Made by a program: the position numbers and the translations under genes. From Lacticaseibacillus jixianensis (lineage in GTDB: Bacteria > Bacillota > Bacilli > Lactobacillales > Lactobacillaceae): a stretch of 64,000 bases of DNA. The notes under the pieces were generated by a model, which worked only from the letters and a program-made list of their open reading frames with translations, was not told where the DNA came from and searched no databases. Below are positions 44,157 through 52,010 of the stretch, piece by piece (position 1 is the stretch's first letter; each line of letters begins with the position of its first letter). The DNA lies in the NCBI RefSeq assembly GCF_003946485.1, contig NZ_RHOJ01000010.1, positions 1-64,000 of the forward strand. The letters run 5' to 3'.

Positions 44157-45149
44157 GTGAAGATCATTGTTTATGGTGCCAAACCGGACGAATTGGCCTA
44201 CTTTACCGCCTGGCAGCAAAGCCACGCCGACCGCCTCGAGATCCACTCCGAACCGTTAAACGAAACGACGGTGGCGTGGGCCGCGGGCTTCGACGGGGTG
44301 AACTGCCTGCAGACGACGCCTTACGCGGCCGCAGTGTTTGAACAGCTGGGCCGCTTCGGCATCCGGTTTTTGACCATTCGCAACGTCGGGGTCGACAACA
44401 TCGACCTCGCGGCGGCCAAGCGCTTCGGCGTTCGCATCGCCAACGTGCCGGCCTATTCGCCCAGCGCCATCGCGGAGTTTGCCGTGACGACGGCATTGTA
44501 TCTGCTGCGGCGGTTGGGCGAAACGCAGGCCCCACTCGCGGCCGGTGACTGGGATAAAGCGGCGAGCTTCTTGGGCCGCGAGCTGGGCCAAAGCACGGTC
44601 GGGATCATTGGCGCGGGCCGCATTGGCCAAGCAGCGATCCGGCTGTTTGCCGGCTTCGGGGCGCGCGTGATCGCGTACGATCCCCACCCCGGACACCCGG
44701 AGCCGCGGGCCGAGTACGTCAGCTTGCCCGCCCTGCTTCAAGAAGCCGACGTGGTGGACCTGCACGTGCCGGGCGTACCGGCCAATACGCACCTGATCGA
44801 TGCGCAGGCGCTGGCTTCAATGAAGCAAGGGGCAATTTTGATCAACACCGCCCGCGGCAACCTGGTGGATACGGCGGCGCTGCTCCAGCATTTGCAAACC
44901 GGGCACCTGGGCGGGGCCGGCATCGACACCTACGAGTATGAGTCGCCGGCACTGCTTCGGTACGCCAAGACGGGTAAGTTTGAGGACCCGGCCTGGGACG
45001 CGCTGGCCAAGCTGCCGAACGTGCTCTTGACGCCGCACATTGCGTACCATACCGAGACGGCAGTGCAGAATATGGTGGACTTTTCGCTCGCCAACCTCTT
45101 GGCCTTTCTGACCAAGGGGGAAGCGCCAGACGAGATCCACATCAGGTGA
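44157..45149 (+). CDS. D-2-hydroxyacid dehydrogenase, probable D-lactate dehydrogenase
   Basis: The 330-residue protein has the D-LDH length. It shows the NAD motif VGIIGAGRIGQAAIRLFAG, the catalytic Arg in LINTARGNLVDT, Glu in DTYEYESP and His in LLTPHIAYHTE. These fit D-lactate or D-2-hydroxyisocaproate dehydrogenases, so another 2-keto acid could be the substrate. GTG at 44157 has AAAGGAG ten bases upstream. It lies divergent from the ligase, a pairing like vanH-vanA in function. Confidence 0.88.
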   Translation: MKIIVYGAKPDELAYFTAWQQSHADRLEIHSEPLNETTVAWAAGFDGVNCLQTTPYAAAVFEQLGRFGIRFLTIRNVGVDNIDLAAAKRFGVRIANVPAYSPSAIAEFAVTTALYLLRRLGETQAPLAAGDWDKAASFLGRELGQSTVGIIGAGRIGQAAIRLFAGFGARVIAYDPHPGHPEPRAEYVSLPALLQEADVVDLHVPGVPANTHLIDAQALASMKQGAILINTARGNLVDTAALLQHLQTGHLGGAGIDTYEYESPALLRYAKTGKFEDPAWDALAKLPNVLLTPHIAYHTETAVQNMVDFSLANLLAFLTKGEAPDEIHIR

Positions 45150-45154
45150 AGCAA

Positions 45155-45178
45155 AGCCGCGAGCGATCGCGGCTTTTT
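45155..45178 (+). terminator. Terminator of the D-hydroxyacid dehydrogenase
   Basis: AGCCGCGA pairs with TCGCGGCT around GCGA and is followed by TTTTT, six bases after the stop codon. Confidence 0.88.
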
Positions 45179-45292
45179 CGCTGCGACGCGCAAAAAATGA
45201 ATAATTTAGTCCCACTGGAGACAAAACTTTTCTTTTTCAATATAAACAAGAACAATTAACGGGATTATTGCTAAAAACGTCTGGCTTTACGC

Positions 45293-45321
45293 TTGAAATT
45301 TCCTCGATTGCGGGTTATGCT
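45293..45321 (+). promoter_or_regulatory. Promoter of the first purine permease gene
   Basis: TTGAAA, a 17-base spacer and TATGCT lie 31 bases before the start codon. I saw no purine riboswitch core in this leader. Confidence 0.6.
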
Positions 45322-45351
45322 TTACCCATAAAAGCGAACGAGGAGAGAAAA

Positions 45352-46803
45352 ATGGAGAACTTCTTTAAGCTAAAGCAGAACAATACTAAAGCATCAACCG
45401 AAATTATGGCGGGTTTAACGACATTCTTCGCAATGTCGTACATCCTTTTCGTTAACCCGCAGCTCTTGTCGCAAACCGGCATGCCGTACCAGGCCGTGTT
45501 CCTGGCGACGATCATCGCCAGCGCGGTGGGGACCCTGTTCATGGGTCTGTTCGCCAACGTGCCGTACGCGTTGGCCCCAGGGATGGGCCTCAACGCCTTC
45601 TTCACTTACACCGTGGTGTTCGCGCTCGGTTACAGCTGGCAGCAGGCGCTCGCGCTTGTCTTCATCTGCGGGCTGATCAACATTACCATCACGGTCACGA
45701 AGGTTCGCAAGATGATCATCATGGCGATCCCGGAAGTGATGCAGCACGCGATCGGCGGTGGGATCGGGGTCTTCATCGCCTACATCGGGCTGAAGAACGC
45801 CGGCTTCTTACAGTTCACGTCTGATTCTTCCAACATCCTCTCGATCAACAACGCGGCCTACAGCGCCACGAAGACCATCAAAGGGGTCACCGGCGTGGTC
45901 TCTGGCGGCGGCATTGTGCCGGCCTTGGTCAACTTCACCAGCTCAGGCGCCGGCCTGGCGCTGATCGGCCTGGTCCTCATGACCATCCTGGTCGTGAAAA
46001 AGGTGCCAGGCGCGGTCCTGATCGGCATTGTGGTCACGACGCTGATCGGCATTCCGCTGGGGGTCACGAACCTGTCGTTCTCCTCGGCCAACAGCCTGGG
46101 CAGCTCCTTCGCAGCGCTCGGCACGACCTTTGGCGCCGCCTTTTCCGGCAAGGGGATGGGGAGCCTGTTCACCAACGGCAAGCAGATCCTGCTGACGCTG
46201 ATGACGATCTTCGCCTTCAGCTTTTCGGACACCTTTGACACGCTGGGCACCTTCATCGGCACGGGCCGGCGTTCCGGGATCTTCTCCGATAAAGACATCT
46301 ATGAAATGGAACACGGCTCCGGCTTTGCTTCGAAGATGGACAAGGCGCTGTTCGCCGATTCCATCGCCACTTCGATCGGGGCTTTGGTCGGGACGTCCAA
46401 CACCACGACCTACGTGGAAAGCGCGGCCGGCATCGGTGCCGGTGGGCGTACCGGCCTGACCTCGGTGGTCACGGCACTTTGCTTCCTGCTTTCGGCGGTG
46501 TTCGCCCCGCTGATCTCGGTCGTCCCGACGCAAGCCGTTGCGCCTGCCCTCATCCTGGTTGGGGTCATGATGGTTTCCAGCTTCAAGGAGATCAACTGGT
46601 CCGACTTGGCCGAGGCGGTGCCGGCATTCATGGCGTCGATCGTCATGGGGCTGATCTACAATATCTCCTACGGCATCGCGGCCGGCTTCATCTTCTACTG
46701 CCTGATCAAGCTGATCCAGGGCAAGGCTAAGGAGATCCATCCGATCCTGGCCATCGTCACCGTGGGCTTCATCCTCAACTTCGTGGTGCTTGCGGTCCTT
46801 TAA
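45352..46803 (+). CDS. NCS2 purine permease (PbuG/AzgA type), copy 1
   Basis: The 483-residue membrane protein has the guanine/hypoxanthine permease pattern: GLTTFFAMSYILFVNPQLL, NVPYALAPGMGLNAFFTYTVV, AIGGGIGVFIAYIGLKNAG, FSDTFDTLGTFIGTGRRSG and ESAAGIGAGGRTGLTSVV. It should import hypoxanthine, guanine or adenine with protons. GAGGAGAG precedes the ATG. A close paralogue of equal length follows at 47165 after a terminator and a structured repeat, so the two are separate transcripts from a tandem duplication. Confidence 0.92.
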   Translation: MENFFKLKQNNTKASTEIMAGLTTFFAMSYILFVNPQLLSQTGMPYQAVFLATIIASAVGTLFMGLFANVPYALAPGMGLNAFFTYTVVFALGYSWQQALALVFICGLINITITVTKVRKMIIMAIPEVMQHAIGGGIGVFIAYIGLKNAGFLQFTSDSSNILSINNAAYSATKTIKGVTGVVSGGGIVPALVNFTSSGAGLALIGLVLMTILVVKKVPGAVLIGIVVTTLIGIPLGVTNLSFSSANSLGSSFAALGTTFGAAFSGKGMGSLFTNGKQILLTLMTIFAFSFSDTFDTLGTFIGTGRRSGIFSDKDIYEMEHGSGFASKMDKALFADSIATSIGALVGTSNTTTYVESAAGIGAGGRTGLTSVVTALCFLLSAVFAPLISVVPTQAVAPALILVGVMMVSSFKEINWSDLAEAVPAFMASIVMGLIYNISYGIAAGFIFYCLIKLIQGKAKEIHPILAIVTVGFILNFVVLAVL

Positions 46804-46820
46804 CCCTTTACTTCGCAAAT

Positions 46821-46856
46821 GGCGTCTTGGCCAACCAGCCAGGGCGCCGTTTTTTT
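46821..46856 (+). terminator. Terminator of the first purine permease gene
   Basis: GGCGTCTTGGC pairs with GCCAGGGCGCC (two mismatches) and seven T residues follow. Confidence 0.82.
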
Positions 46857-46860
46857 GTCC

Positions 46861-47020
46861 GGTGCGCAGACTTGGCGTACTTAGGCCGATGATTAGCCGC
46901 TACGCATGTCACCCTGTACGCCATAAATGGCTACAGGGTGATCATATTCTGCGGTTTTGCCTGCAAAGCAGGCGAAGCTTAGGCCGTAGCTCAGCACTCG
47001 GCCGTTGCCAAGTCGGAGCC
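46861..47020 (-). repeat. Structured intergenic repeat F1, long form
   Basis: Read on the minus strand, F1 (46869-47014) is closed by GACTTGGC/GCCAAGTC, with second stem GGCCGAGTG/CATCGGCC. It is 146 bp, the same length as B1, and has the same extra arm. In F1 that arm's stem is CCCTGTA/TACAGGG and in B1 it is GCCTGTA/TACAGGC, a compensated change around a conserved loop. Confidence 0.85.
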
Positions 47021-47164
47021 CAAGTCTGTGCGGCTGGCAGGACCAATGATTGGAGCAAAACCCGAACGTTAAACCTGCCTGCATGATAAATTCCCCATTA
47101 TTGATTGTAATTTACGAAAAAAACGCATATTGTGAAAGACAATAAATATTTTGGGGAGCGAATC

Positions 47165-48616
47165 ATGGATCAATTTTTTCAGCTGAAAGAAAACCACACC
47201 ACCCGCCGCACGGAGGTCGTTGCCGGCCTGACGACCTTCTTTGCAATGTCCTACATCCTCTTCGTGACACCGGCCACCCTGACGTTGACCGGCATGCCGA
47301 GCCAGGCGGTGTTTCTGGCGACGATCATCGCCAGCGTGACCGGGACGCTCATCATGGGCTTGTTTGCGAACGTTCCGTACGCCTTGGCCCCGGGGCTGGG
47401 GCTGCAGGCGTTCTTCACCTACACCGTGGTCGCCGGTCTGGGCTTTACGTGGCAGGAGGCGCTCGCGCTGGTCTTTCTCTGCGGGGTCATCAACATCTTG
47501 ATCACCGTGACTAAGGTCCGCAAGCTCATCATCACCGCGATCCCCACGGTGATGCAGCACGCGATCGGCGGCGGGATCGGGGTGTTCGTCGCGTACATCG
47601 GCCTGAAAAATGCGGGCTTTCTGCAGTTTACCAGCAGCGCTTCAGGGCTGTTGGCCGTGAACGGCAAGGCGGCGACCGGACGTTTCGCCCACGGGGTCAC
47701 CAGCGTGGTCACTGGCGGCAACGGTATCACGCCGGCCCTAGTCAACTTCACCCAGCCCGGGGCGATCGTCGCGCTGATCGGGCTGCTGCTGATGGCCGTT
47801 TTGGTCGTGAAAAAGGTGCCCGGTGCGGTGCTGATCGGGATCGTGGTGACGACGCTCCTTGGCATTCCGTTTGGCGTCACCAACTTGCACCTGGCCGCCG
47901 GCAACTCGCTGGGCGAGGCCGTCAGTCAGCTGGGCACCACGTTCGGGGCGGCGTTTTCCGCGCAAGGCTTTGGCAGCCTGTTCACGGATGCCCATCACAT
48001 TTTGCTGTCGGTCATGACGATTTTTGCCTTCAGCTTCTCGGATATTTTCGACACGCTGGGCACGTTCATCGGCACCGGGCGGCGCACCGGGATCTTCTCC
48101 GACGAAGACATGCAGAAAATGAACCGGGGCACGGGCTTTTCGTCCAAGATGGACCGGGCGCTGTTCTCCGATGCCATCGCCACCGGGGTCGGCTCCTTGT
48201 TCGGCGCGTCCAACGTGACCGTGTTTGTTGAAAGCGCGGCGGGGATCAGTGCCGGCGGGCGCACCGGGCTAACTGCCGTGGTGGTGGCGGCGTGCTTTGC
48301 CGTGAGCTCGCTGCTGTCACCGATCATTGCCGTGGTGCCAAGCGAGGCCGTCGCGCCTGCGCTCATCTTGGTCGGGGTCATGATGATGGGCAGCTTCAAG
48401 GAGATCAACTGGAGCGATCTGGCGGAGGCCATTCCCGCCTTCATGGCGTCGATCGTGATGGCGCTGGTTTACAATATCTCGTACGGGATCGCGGCTGGCT
48501 TTATTTTCTACTGCCTGATCAAGTGGGTCACCGGGCGGGCCAAGGACGTCCATCCGGTCCTTTGGGTCGTTTCGGCCGGATTCATCTTGGATTTTGTGTT
48601 CATGGCGTTGCTCTGA
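47165..48616 (+). CDS. NCS2 purine permease (PbuG/AzgA type), copy 2
   Basis: This 483-residue paralogue of the preceding permease keeps all its motifs (GLTTFFAMSYILFVTPATL, NVPYALAPGLGLQAFFTYTVV, FSDIFDTLGTFIGTGRRTG, ESAAGISAGGRTGLTAVV). The most variable part is the loop after QFTSSASGLL. Different purine preference is likely but not shown. GGGGAG precedes the ATG. A possible promoter, TTGTAA with TATTGT, lies about 30 bases upstream. Confidence 0.92.
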   Translation: MDQFFQLKENHTTRRTEVVAGLTTFFAMSYILFVTPATLTLTGMPSQAVFLATIIASVTGTLIMGLFANVPYALAPGLGLQAFFTYTVVAGLGFTWQEALALVFLCGVINILITVTKVRKLIITAIPTVMQHAIGGGIGVFVAYIGLKNAGFLQFTSSASGLLAVNGKAATGRFAHGVTSVVTGGNGITPALVNFTQPGAIVALIGLLLMAVLVVKKVPGAVLIGIVVTTLLGIPFGVTNLHLAAGNSLGEAVSQLGTTFGAAFSAQGFGSLFTDAHHILLSVMTIFAFSFSDIFDTLGTFIGTGRRTGIFSDEDMQKMNRGTGFSSKMDRALFSDAIATGVGSLFGASNVTVFVESAAGISAGGRTGLTAVVVAACFAVSSLLSPIIAVVPSEAVAPALILVGVMMMGSFKEINWSDLAEAIPAFMASIVMALVYNISYGIAAGFIFYCLIKWVTGRAKDVHPVLWVVSAGFILDFVFMALL

Positions 48617-48876
48617 GGGGGAGACCCAAAACACGCAAAAGCGCCACGAGGTCTTCACAATTTCTTCACTTCTCGTCTTTAGTATGAGAAGCATAGAAGT
48701 GAGGAACATGTCACTTCAGTCTTTCTTCATCAACTCCTCCTGAAACAGGCGCGTGCGTATCCCCCTAAGTACGCACGCCGCATCACCCCAACCCAAACCG
48801 ATTCAACCCAAGCCTCAACCCAAAAAAGATTCAACCCAAAACCTTGCCGCCCACTGAGTGTGGGCGGTTTTTGGAT
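48617..48876. other. Spacer with short direct repeats and a terminator
   Basis: CAACCCAA occurs four times at 48789, 48804, 48816 and 48832, two of them within ATTCAACCCAA. A hairpin with T-tract follows at 48847. A tiny frame MSLQSFFINSS (48708-48743) after GAGG has no support beyond its ribosome binding site. The stretch may hold a worn small RNA locus. Confidence 0.35.
48847..48872 (+). terminator. Rho-independent terminator
   Basis: CCGCCCAC pairs with GTGGGCGG around a five-base loop and is followed by TTTTT. It lies 230 bases after the second permease, so it may end that transcript or a small RNA. Confidence 0.82.
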
Positions 48877-49040
48877 AGTGCGTAAGGTTCGCGCACTTAG
48901 CGGGACAGGTAGCCTAGTCTGGTCCTTTGCTCGCAAAGCGAGTGAAGGACCGGACGTAGCTAGCTGCTCCCGCGTTGCGAACCTGGAGCCTGATTGGATG
49001 GTGCGTAAGGTTCGCGCAACTAGCGGGATGGGTAGCCGGT
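48877..49040 (-). repeat. Structured intergenic repeat G1 and fragment G2
   Basis: Read on the minus strand, G1 (48886-48983) is a complete unit closed by GGTTCGC/GCGAACC with centre CTAGCTACG. G2 (49009-49037) repeats the same tail and stem arm and then breaks off inside GGGATGGGTAGCC. The shared stem suggests G2 is the remnant of a tandem partner of G1. Confidence 0.82.
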
Positions 49041-49207
49041 CCTGATTGTCTGGTGCCCTAGGCCGCCTTCCTTTTCAGACTCCGCGTGCAAGCTTCGCCA
49101 ACCTCTCGTATACTGGGTAGGGTGATAAGATGCGACGATTTGAAAACGGCGGCGCGCCGCCTGTCGCGCGTGCTGGCCGGTAATTTTGCACACTATAGGA
49201 GAAAATA

Positions 49208-50470
49208 ATGAGTTGGAAAGATGATTATGATCCAGAACTGATCGGGAAAGTCGAGGCGGTCGACCGCGAGATCGCGCCGCGGCTGGCGGTCCTTGACGAG
49301 CAGATCATGGAGAACCAAGCCAAGGTCCTCAAAGCATTTCAGGATAACCACGTGGCGTCCAGTGACCTGGCCGGCTCGACCGGTTACGGTCAAAACGACG
49401 AAGGCCGCGACAAGCTGGAAGCCATTTACGCCCAAGTGCTGGGCGGCGAGGACGCACTGGTGCGCCCGCAGTTTGTGTCTGGCACGCACGCGATCGGGGT
49501 CGGCCTGCTGGGCCTGGTGCGGCCGGGCGATGAAATCCTGTACATCACCGGCGAGCCCTACGACACGCTGCAAGAGGTCCTCGGCATGGCCGGCAACGCG
49601 ATCGGCAGCCCCAAGGAATACGGCATCAAGGCCGATTACGTGCCGCTGCCCGCCAGCGGGGACGTCGACCTTGACGCCGTGAAGGCCCGGCTGAACCAGG
49701 ATCACCCCAAGGTCGTGGCGATTCAGCGCTCGTGCGGTTACGCAACCCGTGATTCCTTTACGATCGCTAAAATCGCGGAAATGATCAAGGCGGTGCGCAG
49801 CGTGATGCCGGACGTGTGGATTTTTGTCGACAACGCGTACGGTGAGTTTTCGGAAACGAAGGAGCCGCTGGAAGTCGGGGCCGACATCATGGCCGGTTCG
49901 CTGTTTAAAAACGGTGGTGGCGGCATGCTCAAAACCGGCGGCTACATCGTTGGCCGCAAGGACCTCGTCGAGCGGGTCTCTTACCGCTTCACGGTGCCGG
50001 GTCTCGGCGGTGCCGAAGGGTCGACGTTTGGCGTGCTGGACGAAATGCTGCAGGGCTTCTTCCAGGCGCCGTCCGTCACCGGGAATGCGATCAAGGGCGC
50101 CATTTTCGAAGCCGCGTTGCTGGCCAAAATGGGCCTGACGGTGAGCCCGACCTGGGACGCGCCGCGCACGGACCTGATCCAGACGGTCAACTTTGGCAAC
50201 CCAGACGACATGATCCGCTTCACGAAGGCGATTCAGCACAACTCGCCGATCGATTCCTTCGTGACGCCGATTCCTGAAGCCACGGCCGGCTACGAAGATC
50301 AGGTCATCATGGCTGACGGGTCATTCGTTGACGGGGCGACCATCGAGTTTTCCGCCGACGGCCCGCTGCGCCCGCCGTACACCCTGTACATCCAGGGCGG
50401 CCTGACTTACGCCCACGCCAAGCTGGGCATCATTGGCGCCGTGCAGGACGTGTTTTATAACAAAGACTAA
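49208..50470 (+). CDS. PLP-dependent protein of the YnbB/methionine gamma-lyase-like family
   Basis: The 420-residue protein shows the YnbB-type pattern: FVSGTHAIGVGLLGLVRPGDEILYITG, the cofactor pocket IFVDNAYGEFSE and the PLP-binding Lys region GSLFKNGGGGML. These proteins were once called aluminium resistance proteins and are related to cystathionine gamma-lyases. The substrate is not established. AGGAG lies seven bases before the ATG. In many Firmicutes the gene lies near hfq/glnR; not here. Confidence 0.88.
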   Translation: MSWKDDYDPELIGKVEAVDREIAPRLAVLDEQIMENQAKVLKAFQDNHVASSDLAGSTGYGQNDEGRDKLEAIYAQVLGGEDALVRPQFVSGTHAIGVGLLGLVRPGDEILYITGEPYDTLQEVLGMAGNAIGSPKEYGIKADYVPLPASGDVDLDAVKARLNQDHPKVVAIQRSCGYATRDSFTIAKIAEMIKAVRSVMPDVWIFVDNAYGEFSETKEPLEVGADIMAGSLFKNGGGGMLKTGGYIVGRKDLVERVSYRFTVPGLGGAEGSTFGVLDEMLQGFFQAPSVTGNAIKGAIFEAALLAKMGLTVSPTWDAPRTDLIQTVNFGNPDDMIRFTKAIQHNSPIDSFVTPIPEATAGYEDQVIMADGSFVDGATIEFSADGPLRPPYTLYIQGGLTYAHAKLGIIGAVQDVFYNKD

Positions 50471-50478
50471 TGACTGAA

Positions 50479-50522
50479 AAATGCACCGGCCTTCGTCGTA
50501 ATTAAGCGAGGGCCGGTGCATT
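50479..50522. terminator. Bidirectional terminator
   Basis: AAATGCACCGGCC pairs with GGCCGGTGCATTT between the YnbB-like gene and the converging acetyltransferase gene. T-rich sequence follows on both sides. Confidence 0.82.
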
Positions 50523-50569
50523 TGCGTTCAGGTGATGGGGTTTCGGCTGCGGCGGCATTTAACGGGTCC

Positions 50570-51139
50570 CTAAAAGTGAAACGCCGGGTCATTTGCCACC
50601 TGGTCGCGGGTCAACGTCAGCTGCAGCAGCGGCACCTTGGCGCCGTTTGGCATCGTGCGAGTGTGGTGGGCGGGGCTGCTGGCGAACCCGAAGCTCGCCA
50701 GCAGGTCGACGGCCGCCGTTGCCGTCTCCGGCAGGATGGCGTAGAGCTGCTGGAGGCCCAGCTCGAAGAAGGCGAACCCGGCCACGCGCGGCACCACTTC
50801 CTGCATGACCTCCGGCGCCGCTTCCGGCAGCTGCTCGAAGCGCATCTGCGCGGACGTCATGGCCTGATCGAAGCGCCAGAGGCAGATGCTGCCGAGAAAA
50901 GCGTTCGAGCGGCGGTCGCCGATGCCGTACAGCAAGGCCCGGTCGCCCATCACCAGGCGCATGGCGTGGTTGACGTAGTGGGCGGTTTCCTCAACGGATT
51001 GATCGCGCTCGCGCCCAGAAATGGCCGCCTGGGTCTCATCGGCGCGCAGGCGGGCGACGTCTTTTAACTTGGATGCCGTCAGCCAGTCCAGTTGGTAGTG
51101 GACGGACAGCAGTGGGTGGTACTTTTCAAACTTAGCCAT
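50570..51139 (-). CDS. GNAT-family N-acetyltransferase
   Basis: The 189-residue protein has the RimJ/RimL-like GNAT order, with NAFLGSICLWRFD and the C-terminal LYAILPETATAAVDLLASFGF. The acetyl-CoA loop is weakly conserved, so activity is not certain. AAGGAG lies six bases before the ATG. It follows the 108-residue protein gene by nine bases and forms a two-gene unit with it. Confidence 0.75.
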   Translation of the reverse strand: MAKFEKYHPLLSVHYQLDWLTASKLKDVARLRADETQAAISGRERDQSVEETAHYVNHAMRLVMGDRALLYGIGDRRSNAFLGSICLWRFDQAMTSAQMRFEQLPEAAPEVMQEVVPRVAGFAFFELGLQQLYAILPETATAAVDLLASFGFASSPAHHTRTMPNGAKVPLLQLTLTRDQVANDPAFHF

Positions 51140-51148
51140 GAGCGCTCC

Positions 51149-51475
51149 TTAATGAATGCCTTGACCGGTTGCGTTGGTGATCGGGTCGTTGAAGTTCTGG
51201 TGGTAGTAGGCCTGCGTGATCACCTTGTACTTGCCGTTGGCGAACTTGGCGATGAGGTTGCCGGGAACGGCGACCTGCGCGTCGGTTTTGGGCAGGTGCA
51301 GCTCAACGCTGGGGACCTGGGTCAGCGCCACGTAACGGGCGTCGGCATCGCCGAAGAAGGCTTCGATGTCGGCGCGGGTCAGGTCTGGCCGCACGAGCAG
51401 GAAGTAGGTCATCTTCGCCGTGGAAAAAGCGGTGAACTCGCCGCTGGGAAAACTTTGATTGTTGGCTTCAGCCAT
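51149..51475 (-). CDS. Conserved small protein of unknown function
   Basis: The 108-residue soluble protein contains FSTAKMTYFLLVRPDLTRADIEAFF and a short beta-rich C-terminus. I do not recognise it. ATG at 51475 has AAAGGAG ten bases upstream; an earlier ATG three codons before is too close to that site. It is the first gene of a unit with the acetyltransferase at 50570. Confidence 0.6.
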   Translation of the reverse strand: MAEANNQSFPSGEFTAFSTAKMTYFLLVRPDLTRADIEAFFGDADARYVALTQVPSVELHLPKTDAQVAVPGNLIAKFANGKYKVITQAYYHQNFNDPITNATGQGIH

Positions 51476-51561
51476 CGTTGTCATGCTCCTTTGGGAATCG
51501 TGCAGGGAAAATTGAGGGGGCGAGGTTGGGGAAAAAGTGCGATCCGTCTCGCTGAGGGCGC

Positions 51562-51958
51562 GAAGGCCGCGCACCTAATCGGGCTCCGAGTCGACAACGC
51601 CCGAGTGTCTAGCTACGCCCAAGCCCTCGCCGGCAAAGAACGCCGGCAATGGCTTGGGCTAGGCTAGCCATCGGGCTAAGAGCGTCGACTCTGCGCACCT
51701 TAACTGGGCTGCGAGTTCGCAACGCGGGAGTGGCTAGCTACGCACAGGGCCTCGCCGCCAGAGACCAGCGGCAATGCCTGGAGCTAGGCTAGCTGTCGGG
51801 CTAAGTGCGCGAACTCTGCGCACCTTGCTGTAATCGGGCTGCGAGTCGACAACGCCCGAGCGTCTAGCTACGCCCAAGCCCTCGCCGGCAAAGAACGCCG
51901 GCAATGGCTTGGGCTAGGCTAGCCGTCGGGCTAAGAACGTCGACTCTTCGCACCTTGT
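51562..51958 (+). repeat. Structured intergenic repeats H1, H2 and H3
   Basis: H1 (51588-51691) and H3 (51843-51946) share outer stem GAGTCGAC/GTCGACTC and inner stem CCCAAGCC/GGCTTGGG. H2 (51713-51816) between them is closed by GAGTTCGC/GCGAACTC. In H2 the second stem does not pair: the left arm CGGGAGTGG faces CTGTCGGG, as if two different units had recombined. A tail remnant GCGCACC stands in front of H1. The array ends about 55 bases before rarA. Confidence 0.88.
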
Positions 51959-52010
51959 AGTGTAGCATACCCGCCTCAATGTTATCATAAGGCTGAAAGA
52001 AGGTGGCCTG

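Noticed and set aside
45179-45351. Purine riboswitch upstream of the first permease
   Set aside because: The expected conserved junction bases and two interacting hairpin loops are absent; only an ordinary promoter and ribosome binding site are seen.
48708-48743. An 11-residue frame MSLQSFFINSS
   Set aside because: It has a GAGG upstream but no hydrophobic toxin character and no antisense partner, so it is not reported as a gene.
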